NCBI GenBank assembly: GCA_001804805.1
Contig: MHBH01000052.1
Coordinates: 29,419 to 93,418 of the forward strand
Length of the DNA: 64,000 bases
Source of the DNA: Lentisphaerae bacterium GWF2_49_21
GTDB taxonomy: Bacteria; Verrucomicrobiota; Lentisphaeria; Victivallales; GWF2-50-93
Reading direction: 5' to 3'
Shown: positions 52,338-61,816 of the stretch, in pieces
Position numbering within the stretch: position 1 is the first letter of the stretch
How the letters are laid out: each line of letters begins with the position of its first letter
The notes under the pieces: model-generated
Databases searched by the model: none
Seen by the model: only the letters and a program-made list of their open reading frames with translations
What the model was told of the DNA's origin: nothing
Made by a program: the position numbers and the translations under genes

Positions 52338-53432
52338 CTACAGATACTTAATTAAATCGGGATTGGAGGACATATCCCTGAGAAGTTCCTTGATTTTCTG
52401 TGCTGAACGGGTTTTACAGACAAAAGTGACATCATCTGTATGCACTATGATTAAATCCTCAATGTCTATAGTGCTTATCAAATGGGAGTTGCCTCCGACA
52501 ATTATACAGTTTTTAGTAGCCAGTCCTGAATGGAGCCCACGGATGATATTGTTGTTTTCTGATGGTCTTATCTGGTTCTTCAAGGCAACCCAGCTTCCGA
52601 CATCATCCCAGTCGAATTTGCTTTCCGCCACAATTACGTTCGAAACTTTTTCCATGACAGCATAATCAATTGAATTTTTCTTTATCTTAGAATATTCATT
52701 TTCAACAGTTTGCAGGAAATTTCCGGTTTTTACAGCCTTTTTCATGTTGGCTGATGACAGACCCAGTTCAGGGGAATGCTTTGAAAAGGCTTCCATGATA
52801 GTTGAAACAGACCAAATGAATATTCCGCTATTCCAGCTGTAATTACCTTCGGCCAAGAAATTCTGGGCAGTTTCGGAATCAGGTTTCTCCTTGAATCCAA
52901 GTCCCTGGTAAAAAGATGTCTCCAGTGGCAGGTCTAATTTTTTACCAAAATGAATATAACCATATCCAGTGCTTGGATAGGAAGGTTTTATACCTATGGT
53001 GACAATATTAGATTTTTCTGCTGCAGAAATACCATCAGTAATAACTTTTCTGAAAGATTCAATATCCCTTATCACATGATCTGCCGGAAAAATACCCATT
53101 ATTGGATTTTTTGACGAAGCTCTTCCTGAAACGACAGCTGTCGCCATGGCAATACAGGGTGCAGTGTCTTTTCCAACTGGCTCCCCAATGATATTCTCCT
53201 TTGGAATAGAAGAGAGAAGGGATTGCATTGGAGCAACATAATCACGGTTTGTAATTATGATTATATTTTCTGGCAAGGCAGTAAATTTGAGTCTTTCAAC
53301 TGTCTGTTCTATGAGGGTGAGTTCTCCCACAAGACGCAAAAGAGGCTTAGGATTGGATGAGCGGCTCTGGGGCCAGAACCTTTCACCTTTTCCTCCTGCC
53401 ATTATGACAGCATAAAAATCATCTCTCATCAT
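52338..53432 (-). CDS. manC: Mannose-1-phosphate guanylyltransferase
   Basis: About 364 residues with the nucleotidyltransferase signature MAGGKGERFWPQSRSSNPKPLL at the N terminus, FPADHVI, the FKEKPD motif and ENNNIIRG in the C-terminal part. It makes GDP-mannose for surface glycans. The C-terminal mannose-6-phosphate isomerase domain of bifunctional enzymes is absent. AGGTAG lies before the start. It is 12 bp downstream of pilC, so both could be on one transcript. Confidence 0.92.
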   Translation of the reverse strand: MMRDDFYAVIMAGGKGERFWPQSRSSNPKPLLRLVGELTLIEQTVERLKFTALPENIIIITNRDYVAPMQSLLSSIPKENIIGEPVGKDTAPCIAMATAVVSGRASSKNPIMGIFPADHVIRDIESFRKVITDGISAAEKSNIVTIGIKPSYPSTGYGYIHFGKKLDLPLETSFYQGLGFKEKPDSETAQNFLAEGNYSWNSGIFIWSVSTIMEAFSKHSPELGLSSANMKKAVKTGNFLQTVENEYSKIKKNSIDYAVMEKVSNVIVAESKFDWDDVGSWVALKNQIRPSENNNIIRGLHSGLATKNCIIVGGNSHLISTIDIEDLIIVHTDDVTFVCKTRSAQKIKELLRDMSSNPDLIKYL

Positions 53433-53444
53433 TACTACCTGTCT

Positions 53445-54725
53445 TCATCCGCCAAGTTTGTTAATGATTGCAATCAGCGGCATGAACAGGGCGATAACGA
53501 TGGTACCGACAACTACTGCAAGGAAGATAATCATGATGGGCTCGATCATTGATGTAAGGACTTCAACGGCGTTATCAACTTCCTCGTCATATGTTTCAGC
53601 GATTTTTTCAAGCATGTCAGGAAGCTTACCTGTCTCCTCGCCGACTTCGATCATGCTTATGACCATGTCCGGGAAGATCTTAGTTGCTGCAAGAGGAGGA
53701 GCCATTCCTTCACCTTCTTTTACGGCATCATGAACTTTCTGTATTCCATTGGCAACTACTTCATTTCCGGAGGTGTCTCTGACAATCTGGAGCGCATTGA
53801 GCACCGGCACGCCTGAACTCATGAGAGTTCCAAGCGTTCTTGAAAACCTGCCTATTGAGGATTTTGAGATGATAGGTCCGAAAAGGGGAGCCCTATATTT
53901 CACCCAGTCAATTAAGTATCTCCCTTTCTTTGTTTTTCCGACAAGGACATAGATTACAACCAATATTGCTATGACAATTGCAGATTCTATGAAGTGTTTC
54001 TGCATGATGTTACTGATTCCAATGACAAACTGGGTCAGAGGAGGCAGTTTTTCACCTTCGAGCAGTTCTGCGAATATCTTTTCAAACTTGGGAACGATGA
54101 ATATCATCAGTCCGGATGTGATCATCAGTGCAATGGTCAAAACAACCATGGGATAAATCATGGCTGCCTTGATTTTGCCTGCCAGTTTCTGAGCTTTTTC
54201 CATGAATTTTGCAAGACGGTCAAGAATGACTTCCATAGCACCGGCGGCCTCTCCTGCTCGTATCATGTTGAGATATAACTTGTCAAAAGTCTTGGGATGC
54301 TGGGAAAGGGCTTCGGAAAAAGTAGCTCCTCCTTCAACGGCATCGGCTGAATCCTTCATAACTTTTTTAACGGCTGGATTTTTCGCCTGTTTTTCTAGCG
54401 TCCTTAATGAACGCACAAGAGGGAGACCTGCATCTAGAAGAATCGCTATCTGGCGCGTGACGGTGGTCAAATCCTTTGATTTCATCTTGGCGGCGCCAAG
54501 AGACAGACCGAAGTTCATCATGGATTTTTTCCCGCCCTGCGGACCAGCTCCCGGAGCCGCCCTTGTACCCTTTTTTGCAGCAGCGGCCTTATCTTCCTTG
54601 ATGGTCGTAGGGAACATGCCCTGTTCCTTGAGGGCAGAATTCACGGCCTGTTCATTTGCCGCCTCCATCCTGCCTTTTTTCTCTTTTCCGGAAGAATCCA
54701 TGGCGGTGTATTGGAAAATAGGCAT
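53445..54725 (-). CDS. pilC: Type II secretion / type IV pilus inner membrane protein (PilC/GspF)
   Basis: The 426-residue protein begins with IFQYTAMDSSGKEKKGRMEA, then two T2SSF domains (LTTVTRQIAILLDAGLPLVRSL and FSRTLGTLMSSGVPVLNAL) with membrane helices (VLTIALMITSGLMIFIVPKF and IMIIFLAVVVGTIVIALF). It is the platform on which the pilus ATPases act. An unusual Ala/Gly/Lys-rich insert is at about 48-68. In an operon-like series with pilT and two pilB-type genes. Confidence 0.93.
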   Translation of the reverse strand: MPIFQYTAMDSSGKEKKGRMEAANEQAVNSALKEQGMFPTTIKEDKAAAAKKGTRAAPGAGPQGGKKSMMNFGLSLGAAKMKSKDLTTVTRQIAILLDAGLPLVRSLRTLEKQAKNPAVKKVMKDSADAVEGGATFSEALSQHPKTFDKLYLNMIRAGEAAGAMEVILDRLAKFMEKAQKLAGKIKAAMIYPMVVLTIALMITSGLMIFIVPKFEKIFAELLEGEKLPPLTQFVIGISNIMQKHFIESAIVIAILVVIYVLVGKTKKGRYLIDWVKYRAPLFGPIISKSSIGRFSRTLGTLMSSGVPVLNALQIVRDTSGNEVVANGIQKVHDAVKEGEGMAPPLAATKIFPDMVISMIEVGEETGKLPDMLEKIAETYDEEVDNAVEVLTSMIEPIMIIFLAVVVGTIVIALFMPLIAIINKLGG

Positions 54726-54839
54726 AGTGAACTCTCCTTCTCTTAAATATTTAATTCCGAGTATAACAATCCACTCTTGAAATAGAGCATAAAAAGTGCC
54801 TGATGTATATTAGAAAAGACACTATTTCCTATATATAAT

Positions 54840-55916
54840 CTACCGCCTCTTGCTTGAACCTTCAAGTTTTTGCAGGATTCCCTGTGCGTCCTGGGCCTTG
54901 GTTATCATTTCCCCATAAGAGATTGTATTGCTCTGATAAAGTTCCAGTAGATGTGAATCAAGGGTGTTCATACCATACTTGGCACCAGTCTGAAGTTCGG
55001 ATGTTATCCTGAAAGTCTTGTTTTCACGTATGAGAGCCTGAATTCCCGCAGTAGTTATCATTATCTCAAATCCAGCTACACGACCAGGTTTGTCTGCCCT
55101 CGGCAGAAGCACCTGGGATATTACTGCAATGAGAGACGATGCGAGCTGTGTTCTTATCTGTTCCTGCTGGTTTGTCGGGAACGCATCAGTGATTCGATCG
55201 ACTGTTCGAGCTGCTCCAGTGGTATGCAAAGTTGCAAAAACAAGATGTCCCGTCTCTGCGGCAGTTACTGCGGCTTCCATGGTCTCAAGATCACGCATTT
55301 CACCGACAAGAATGACATCCGGATCCTGTCTCAATGCTCTTCTAAGGGCTTCTGAGAAAGTCGGTACGTCGACTCCCACTTCACGCTGGATGACGATGCT
55401 TTTCTTATGGCTATGGTAAAATTCTATGGGATCTTCAACCGTGATGATATGGCAATCCCTTTCCTCGTTTATGATATTTATCATCGAAGCAAGAGTCGTA
55501 CTTTTTCCACTTCCCGTCGGACCAGTCACCAGGACAAGACCCCTGGGTCTGAAAAGAATGTCCTTTATGGAAGGAGGAAGCCCTATTGCTTCAAGTGTGA
55601 GGAGTCTGTTGGGTATCTGACGTAGCACCATTCCATAGTAGCCCTTCTGCTTGAAGCAGCTGACACGAAACCTTGCCTTATCACTGAATGCAAAACCGAA
55701 ATCTACTCCACCATCCTGTTTTATCTTCTGCTGATGAGTTTCAGAAGCAACGGCCTTTACAAGCCGTTCAGTGTCTTCGGGAGTAAGAACTGCTGCATCT
55801 ACGGGCGTAAGAGAACCATGAAGACGGAGCATCGGAGGATCACCAACTTCAATATGCAAATCACTGACCCCTTCATCCACAACCAACTGCAGTAGATCAC
55901 CCATTTCCATATCCAT
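54840..55916 (-). CDS. pilT: Type IV pilus retraction ATPase PilT
   Basis: About 358 residues with [20 protein letters not shown], Walker [15 protein letters not shown] near 130, the Asp-box and Walker [23 protein letters not shown], and the His-box [16 protein letters not shown]. It retracts pili. I start at the ATG at 55916 since AAGGGTGAT precedes it; a GTG at 55925 is possible. It lies 36 bp after the pilB gene. Confidence 0.95.
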   Translation of the reverse strand: MDMEMGDLLQLVVDEGVSDLHIEVGDPPMLRLHGSLTPVDAAVLTPEDTERLVKAVASETHQQKIKQDGGVDFGFAFSDKARFRVSCFKQKGYYGMVLRQIPNRLLTLEAIGLPPSIKDILFRPRGLVLVTGPTGSGKSTTLASMINIINEERDCHIITVEDPIEFYHSHKKSIVIQREVGVDVPTFSEALRRALRQDPDVILVGEMRDLETMEAAVTAAETGHLVFATLHTTGAARTVDRITDAFPTNQQEQIRTQLASSLIAVISQVLLPRADKPGRVAGFEIMITTAGIQALIRENKTFRITSELQTGAKYGMNTLDSHLLELYQSNTISYGEMITKAQDAQGILQKLEGSSKRR

Positions 55917-55952
55917 AGATATCACCCTTTTATAAAAATTATTCCTAAATGA

Positions 55953-57653
55953 TCAAGTGTATTTGAGAACCTCTTCCATCGTGGTCTCTCCGTCGAGAAT
56001 GGATCTGACGCCATCCTCCCTCATCGTCCTCATTCCAAGTTCCCTGGCTTTTTCCTTTATGACAATCGTAGGGGCCTTCTTAGTCACAAGTTCACGGATT
56101 TGATTCGACATTACAAGGAGTTCAGATATTGATTTTCGCCCTTTGTAACCGCTCTGATTGCAGTTTACACACCCTTTGCCATAATAGAACTTTCTAGTTC
56201 CGACTTCATCCCTTGAAAGACCAAGAAGCTTGATATCGTCGTCGGTGGGAACAAAACCCGTCTTGCAGTTGGTACACACCTTCCTAATAAGACGCTGGCC
56301 AAGTACACCTACAAACGATGAAGTGATAAGGAAAGGTTCAACACCCATATCAATCAGTCGGGTGACGGCTCCTGAAGCATCGTTAGTATGCAAGGTGCTG
56401 AATACGAAGTGGCCTGTAAGTGACGCCTGGACAGCCATTTGCGCAGTATCAAGATCTCGGATCTCTCCAATCATTATAATATCAGGATCTTGTCGGAGGA
56501 ATGCTCGTAGTGCGCGTCCGAAAGTCATTCCGATGCTTTCGTGGATCGGAAGCTGAATTACACCTTCAAGATCATATTCGACCGGATCTTCCGCCGTCAG
56601 GAGCTTGTCCTCAGGCGAATTACATTCCTTTATACATGAATAAAGGGTTGTTGTCTTTCCGGAACCAGTAGGACCTGTCACCACGAATATTCCATTTGGC
56701 ATGTGAATCAGCTGGCGCATGATCTTTAGGACGTCTTCGGCGATACCAAGGACATTTAAATCAAGATTGACTACCGATCTGTCAAGTACTCGGAGAACAA
56801 CCGATTCCCCATGTGACGTAGGAAGGCTCGAAACGCGCAGATCTACAGGTCTTCCACCTATTTTAAGCTGGATTCTACCGTCCTGAGGGCGTCTGCGTTC
56901 GGAAATATTCAATCCGCTCATGATTTTGACACGGCTTATCACTGGTATGGCAAGATTTTTTGGAGGAGGGGCCATTTCATAAAGGGCTCCATCAACACGG
57001 TACCTTATCTTGAACTCCTTTTCAAAAGGTTCGAAATGCACGTCACTGGCCTTGGCTTTAATAGCTTGATACATAACCACATCCACGAATCTGACAATGG
57101 GGGCTTCATTGGCCATGCTTTCAATATCTTCTACTTTTACACTGTCAAGATCTGCTCCTCCCTCCTCGACATTGATGTCGCCGAGAGATGCAAGCATGTC
57201 GTGCATGGATTCAGATTCGACAGGATAAAATTTTTCTATGGCCGCGTCTATTTGTTTTTCCTTTGCAACAACAACCCTGACTTCCTTGTCTAGAATAAAC
57301 CTAAGTTCGTCCGAAATCTGATAGTTGAGGGGATTCCTTGAAGCAATCGTAATGGCAGTGCCATCAAAAGAAACTGGCATTATCCCATACATCCTGATTG
57401 TCTGGGAATCTATGAGATCTATTATCTCCTTTGCAAGCTCAAGACCTGTCAGATCAATGACATCGGTTCCAAGGCTTGTAGCGATCAGCTGGAGGAGATT
57501 TTCCTCGGTAATGATGCCGAAATCCATAAGGAGGGTGGCGAACGGCTTGCCAGTCCTGTGATATTCCTCTTCTATTTCAAGGAGCTGGTTTTCGGTGCAT
57601 ATATCTTCCGAGATCAATATGCCTTTAAGGGTTTCACTTTCCGAATCAAGCAT
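55953..57653 (-). CDS. Type IV pilus / type II secretion assembly ATPase (PilB/GspE), copy 1
   Basis: The 566-residue protein has a T2SSE N-terminal domain (LIATSLGTDVIDL), the NTP-binding core with Walker A GPTGSGKTTTLYSC near 324, Walker B RQDPDIIMIGEIRDLDTAQ and a His box (SLTGHFVFSTLHTNDA), and a zinc site CTNCKTGF / CVNCNQSGYKGR. It powers pilus or pseudopilus extension. It is the middle gene of three in a row with a paralog upstream (57675-59393) and pilT downstream. Confidence 0.94.
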   Translation of the reverse strand: MLDSESETLKGILISEDICTENQLLEIEEEYHRTGKPFATLLMDFGIITEENLLQLIATSLGTDVIDLTGLELAKEIIDLIDSQTIRMYGIMPVSFDGTAITIASRNPLNYQISDELRFILDKEVRVVVAKEKQIDAAIEKFYPVESESMHDMLASLGDINVEEGGADLDSVKVEDIESMANEAPIVRFVDVVMYQAIKAKASDVHFEPFEKEFKIRYRVDGALYEMAPPPKNLAIPVISRVKIMSGLNISERRRPQDGRIQLKIGGRPVDLRVSSLPTSHGESVVLRVLDRSVVNLDLNVLGIAEDVLKIMRQLIHMPNGIFVVTGPTGSGKTTTLYSCIKECNSPEDKLLTAEDPVEYDLEGVIQLPIHESIGMTFGRALRAFLRQDPDIIMIGEIRDLDTAQMAVQASLTGHFVFSTLHTNDASGAVTRLIDMGVEPFLITSSFVGVLGQRLIRKVCTNCKTGFVPTDDDIKLLGLSRDEVGTRKFYYGKGCVNCNQSGYKGRKSISELLVMSNQIRELVTKKAPTIVIKEKARELGMRTMREDGVRSILDGETTMEEVLKYT

Positions 57654-57674
57654 TTGAAAATGTCCTTGTTAAAA

Positions 57675-59393
57675 TTAATGGTCCGTCGATTCGTCCATGG
57701 TCGTATTTGCCAAAACTTCCGCCAGAGTGGTCGTGCCAGATGCGGCTTTCCTCAAACCATCTTCACGAAGAGTCCTCATTCCTGATTTTCTTGCTGCTTC
57801 ACGTATTACGGTTGAAGAAACTTTTTCAAAAATGAGATTCTGGATTTGTTCGGAAATCATGAAAATTTCATATATGCCAACCCTTCCACGGTAGCCGGAA
57901 CCTCCGCATTCATTGCAGCCTCTTCCCTTCATGAGAGTCGAAGTTTTTACATATTCCTTGTCAAGACCAAGTATCTGCAGTTCCTCATCGCCGGGCTCAT
58001 AAGGAACGGAGCAGTTCTTGCAGTTTCTTCTGACGAGACGCTGAGCCATGATGGCCTTGACAGCTGATGCCACAAGGAAGGGTTTGATGCCCATATCTAT
58101 AAGTCGAGTGACGGCACCGGGAGCGTCATTTGTATGAAGCGTACTGAACACAAGATGTCCTGTGAGAGCTGCATTGATTGCAATTTCAGCTGTTTCCAAG
58201 TCTCGGATTTCACCGACCATGATTATGTTCGGCGCCTGTCGAAGCATTGCGCGGAGGGCGGCGGAGAAAGTGAACTGAATTATAGGATTTACCTGGACCT
58301 GGTTTATTCCAGTGAGCTGATATTCAACGGGATCTTCAACTGTAATTATCTTGCGGTGCGGTGTATTTATAGTGTTTAGGAATGCATATAGAGATGTCGT
58401 CTTTCCGGAACCTGTAGGGCCTGTGACAAGGAATATACCATCCGGCATTTCCAGAATCTTCTTGATGAGTTCTTCATCATCGCTATAGAAACCGAGTTTT
58501 GGGATGTCGAGCTGGATACTCGCCTTGTCAAGGATTCGCATGACTATGCTTTCGCCATGAGTTGTTGGAATTGAAGAGACGCGGAGATCTATGTCTTTGC
58601 CTTCAACTTTCAGCTGTATACGTCCATCCTGAGGCACCCTTTTTTCTGAAATGTCCAGCTTGGACATGATTTTGAGACGGCTTGTTATATTGGCCTGCAG
58701 ATATTTTGGCGGGCTTTCCATTTCACGCAGGGCTCCATCGATCCTGTATCTTACACGATAACGTTTTTCAAGAGGTTCAAGATGTATATCACTTGCCCTC
58801 TTCTTGAAGGCTTCAATGATTATAAGAGAAACGAGCTTGATAATGGGAGCATCGTCGTCAACGGCTTCATCTGCGCCTCCTATCGCGCCGGCAATCTGGG
58901 ATTCAACATTACCGCCTTCCATTCCCTCAAGGAATGAATCTACGCTTTCCCCTATTGTTCCATAATAATGATCCGTCAGCTTGGTTATTTCCTCCTTGGA
59001 GGCCACAACGGCTTCAATATCGCATTTGAGCCTGAATCTCAGGGCGTCAATGGTTTCAAGATCTGAAGGATCGCTTATGGCGACAGTTATAGTGCTTTCA
59101 TGCTTCATGACGGGGATAACTTTATACTCCTTGACGATCTCAGGAGTCATGGAATCAATCACTTCGGGAGGTATCTGATAATCAGATAAGTCTATTGTTT
59201 CAAGTCCGTATTGCTGTGCAAGGATCTGCAGGAGTTCTTTTTCATCGAGGAACTTAAGTTCCTTGAGGGAGTCCAGGATGTCAAGTTTTCCTCCTGAATC
59301 CGCAACCTTCTGCCATCCCTGGTCGATCTGCTCCTGGGTTAGCATTCCGGATTCCAAAAGAAGTTCAAGAGTATATTCGCTGTTCTTTGCCAT
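57675..59393 (-). CDS. Type IV pilus / type II secretion assembly ATPase (PilB/GspE), copy 2
   Basis: The 572-residue protein is a close paralog of the downstream gene with the same motif order: N-terminal T2SSE domain (LAQQYGLETIDLSDYQI), Walker A GPTGSGKTTSLYAF near 322, RQAPNIIMVGEIRDLETAE, SLTGH-type His box LTGHLVFSTLHTND, zinc site CKNCSVPYEP / CNECGGSGYRGR. In the Asp box DPDI is replaced by APNI. The two copies may serve different machines (pilus and secretion) or form a mixed motor. It is the first gene of the series. Confidence 0.94.
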   Translation of the reverse strand: MAKNSEYTLELLLESGMLTQEQIDQGWQKVADSGGKLDILDSLKELKFLDEKELLQILAQQYGLETIDLSDYQIPPEVIDSMTPEIVKEYKVIPVMKHESTITVAISDPSDLETIDALRFRLKCDIEAVVASKEEITKLTDHYYGTIGESVDSFLEGMEGGNVESQIAGAIGGADEAVDDDAPIIKLVSLIIIEAFKKRASDIHLEPLEKRYRVRYRIDGALREMESPPKYLQANITSRLKIMSKLDISEKRVPQDGRIQLKVEGKDIDLRVSSIPTTHGESIVMRILDKASIQLDIPKLGFYSDDEELIKKILEMPDGIFLVTGPTGSGKTTSLYAFLNTINTPHRKIITVEDPVEYQLTGINQVQVNPIIQFTFSAALRAMLRQAPNIIMVGEIRDLETAEIAINAALTGHLVFSTLHTNDAPGAVTRLIDMGIKPFLVASAVKAIMAQRLVRRNCKNCSVPYEPGDEELQILGLDKEYVKTSTLMKGRGCNECGGSGYRGRVGIYEIFMISEQIQNLIFEKVSSTVIREAARKSGMRTLREDGLRKAASGTTTLAEVLANTTMDESTDH

Positions 59394-59597
59394 TGTTCTT
59401 CCGCATCTCCGGTTAAGGCTTCAAAAATAGCAAAACTAAATTCAAATTACAAGCGCGATTCGCAAAAAGAAACTCCATAATTCAGCAAGGCAATTTCATA
59501 ATGATTAGAAATATAGGGCAAGTAAGGAAAATATAAAGCTCGATTTTGAAAAAAATTCCTTGAAGAAATAGCTTGAAACACTAAGTTAATCCTCCGC

Positions 59598-59672
59598 GCC
59601 AGCTTAGCTCAGTGGTAGAGCTACGGTTTTGTAAACCGTCGGTCCCCGGTTCAAATCCGGGAGCTGGCTCCA
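59598..59672 (+). tRNA. tRNA-Thr (anticodon TGT), CCA encoded
   Basis: A cloverleaf can be drawn: acceptor GCCAGCT / AGCTGGC, D arm AGCTCAGTGGTAGAGCT, anticodon arm ACGGT-TTTGTAA-ACCGT with anticodon TGT, T arm CCCGG-TTCAAAT-CCGGG, discriminator T and encoded CCA at 59670-59672. The 3' end overlaps the end of the HhH protein gene on the other strand by about 22 bp. Confidence 0.95.
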
Positions 59673-59959
59673 GATTTCAAACATTCTATCTCCCACTTCT
59701 CCCTGCGCTTGTATTTCGGAACAGACTTCGCAATGTCATATACGTGTTCGCCTTTTATCACCCGGAGGATCAGTTCTGCCATGACCTCGCCAATGCCGGC
59801 GATCTCCATAAGCTCCTCCCGTGTTGCCGAAGCGAGCGGCTTGTCGTGTTCTATCAGAGGTATTGTCGATCTTTCAAGAACCGCCGCCATCTGCCCGTTC
59901 CTGGCCCTCAGAAGCATATTGAGCTTGTATATCTTTTCGATTAGTTCCTTGTTCGTCAT
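59651..59959 (-). CDS. Small helix-hairpin-helix protein overlapping the tRNA gene
   Basis: About 102 residues with a helix-hairpin-helix in SATREELMEIAGIGEVMAELIL, as in RadC or DNA repair proteins. Family not recognised. The start could be the ATG at 59959 (MTNKEL), one at 59998, or a TTG at 60010. The stop lies inside the tRNA gene on the opposite strand. It follows the HTH-GspE gene by 17-70 bp, so both may be cotranscribed. Confidence 0.62.
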   Translation of the reverse strand: MTNKELIEKIYKLNMLLRARNGQMAAVLERSTIPLIEHDKPLASATREELMEIAGIGEVMAELILRVIKGEHVYDIAKSVPKYKRREKWEIECLKSGASSRI

Positions 59960-60027
59960 GGAAAGCCGCCTTGTTTCTAAGACATTAACATCCGTCATGC
60001 ATGAAATCAAACAGATAATTCTTCTTC

Positions 60028-61563
60028 CTACTTTGTCACTCTCAATACTTCATCGAATGTTGTTTCTCCACTTGCGAAGCGGCGGATGCCATCTCCTGCA
60101 ATAGTAGTCATTCCCTGCTCAATTGCAGTATGCTGGATCTGTTCTAAGCTGGCATTGCTGCGTATCAGGGCTGAAATTTCAGGAGTTACTTTAAGAGTCT
60201 CCATTATAACCCTTCTTCCGCGGAGACCAAGCATTGCGCACTTTGGACATCCTACCGCTTTCATGTAGCTATGAGGCAGGGATGACCAGTCAAGTCCTCC
60301 CGTTCTGGCCATACAGGAAGACTTTTCAATTATATCCTGGGAGGGTTCATATGCTTTCGCACAATGTGGACATAAAATCCTGATCAGCCTCTGGCCGATT
60401 ATGAACTTTATCGAGTCGGAAGTGATCATTGTTTCTCCACTCAAATCGATCAGCCTCCTTATTGTCGCAGCCGCAGAATCGGCGTGCATCGCAGAAATTG
60501 TGATATGCCCGGTCAGCGTTGCCATCTGGAGGATCTTAAGCTGTTCCCGTTCACGGATTTCCGTATTCATTATTACGTCCGGATCGGATCTCAGGACGGC
60601 GCGCGTTGCGGTCAGGAATGTAACGCCGTCAGTAACACGGACGCCAACCTGGACAGTCTTTTCAAGTATGTATTCAACTGGATCCTCGATGCTGACAATC
60701 TTCAAGGAATTCTTATTTTCAAAGCTGTGTAAAATGGCGTAAAGGACTGTTGTCTTTCCGGATCCGGTAGGACCTGACACTATAATCATTCCGTTAGGAA
60801 GGTTGATGGAATCATGTATCCTGTCGAGATTGTCCTTTGAGATATGCATGGAACCGATATCGAGCTTCAAGGAATTTGAGTCGAGAATGCGGATTGTGGC
60901 GGTTTCTCCCAATGATGACGGAAGAAAGCAGATTCTGAGATCGAGAGTTTTCTTATCATTGTCGACCTTTACCAGGATTCGACCATCCTGGGGGCACTGG
61001 TGTTCATGCAGATCGCATTTTGCCATGCTCTTGAATTCGTCGATAATAGGCTGGAGCAGCCTCGAATCAAATTCAGTGATGGTCCTTAGTATACCATCAA
61101 TACGATATCTTAGATGAACATGGCTGAACATGGGATCTCCGGCGACGGGATGAGAGGATATATGAATGTCGGTAGCCCTCATCCAGTAACCGAGGCAGAT
61201 GATTCCATAAACTATGGATTTCAACTTGTCAGCACCTGCGGCATTCCAGGATTTGACACCGAGTTCGGCGAGCTTATCGGAAATAGTCTTTATGATGGGA
61301 TCAGGACTTGCAGAAAGATCTATCCTAGGACCTTCTCCCTTGAGGAAACCGTCAAGTTCTTCCTTGTAGAAACGCCACTGGCGTCCAACCTTCATTCCCT
61401 TGAACTTGCCTGATCTGAGCCAGCGGTAGAAGGTGGGGCGCGTTGTCTTAAGGTAGAATATTGCCTCGTCCATGTCCATAATTCCGCTCTCGACATCCTT
61501 GTTGCCGGTTTCCTGCTTGATTGAAGATTTGTTTTCAGCGTTGATTTTCTGTTTTGTCTTCAT
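60028..61563 (-). CDS. GspE/PilB-type ATPase with N-terminal excisionase-like HTH
   Basis: A 511-residue fusion. Residues about 28-75 have an excisionase/MerR-type helix-turn-helix (MDMDEAIFYLKTTRPTFYRWLRSGKFKGMKVGRQWRFYKEEL). The remainder is a secretion-type NTPase: ATDIHISSHP, RYRIDGILRT, Walker A GPTGSGKTTVLYAI near 260, Walker B with an unusual form SDPDVIMNTEIREREQ, His box TLTGHITISAMHAD, and zinc cysteines in CPHCAKAYEP and CPKCAMLGLRGRR. The T2SSE N-terminal domain is replaced by the DNA-binding-type domain. Possibly DNA-linked motor or regulated ATPase; the role is unknown. Confidence 0.88.
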   Translation of the reverse strand: MKTKQKINAENKSSIKQETGNKDVESGIMDMDEAIFYLKTTRPTFYRWLRSGKFKGMKVGRQWRFYKEELDGFLKGEGPRIDLSASPDPIIKTISDKLAELGVKSWNAAGADKLKSIVYGIICLGYWMRATDIHISSHPVAGDPMFSHVHLRYRIDGILRTITEFDSRLLQPIIDEFKSMAKCDLHEHQCPQDGRILVKVDNDKKTLDLRICFLPSSLGETATIRILDSNSLKLDIGSMHISKDNLDRIHDSINLPNGMIIVSGPTGSGKTTVLYAILHSFENKNSLKIVSIEDPVEYILEKTVQVGVRVTDGVTFLTATRAVLRSDPDVIMNTEIREREQLKILQMATLTGHITISAMHADSAAATIRRLIDLSGETMITSDSIKFIIGQRLIRILCPHCAKAYEPSQDIIEKSSCMARTGGLDWSSLPHSYMKAVGCPKCAMLGLRGRRVIMETLKVTPEISALIRSNASLEQIQHTAIEQGMTTIAGDGIRRFASGETTFDEVLRVTK

Positions 61564-61735
61564 AAGCGCCTCCTTGTTTTAAACCTAAATTATCATAATA
61601 TCTCTTTGTCTCTATGAATTACTATAATAATTAATGTTCGGAAGTCAAGCCGGAATTATTTTATACTTTATAACTTGTTAATTGAGAAAGTATAATAAAT
61701 ATATCCTGTAAGATGCGGACTTTGATATTTAAATC

Positions 61736-61769
61736 AAAAAGACAAGGCCGGTATTTAACCGGCCTTGTC
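61736..61769 (-). terminator. Rho-independent terminator of the corrinoid protein gene
   Basis: GACAAGGCCGGT and ACCGGCCTTGTC form a perfect 12-bp stem with a 5-base loop (ATTTA on the + strand), followed on the - strand by five T (AAAAA at 61736-61740 on the + strand). It lies about 50 bp downstream of the corrinoid gene stop. Confidence 0.9.
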
Positions 61770-61816
61770 TTGTCAAATCATAAAATTGAGTCTGGAAATA
61801 TGCTCCGTCAATTCCT

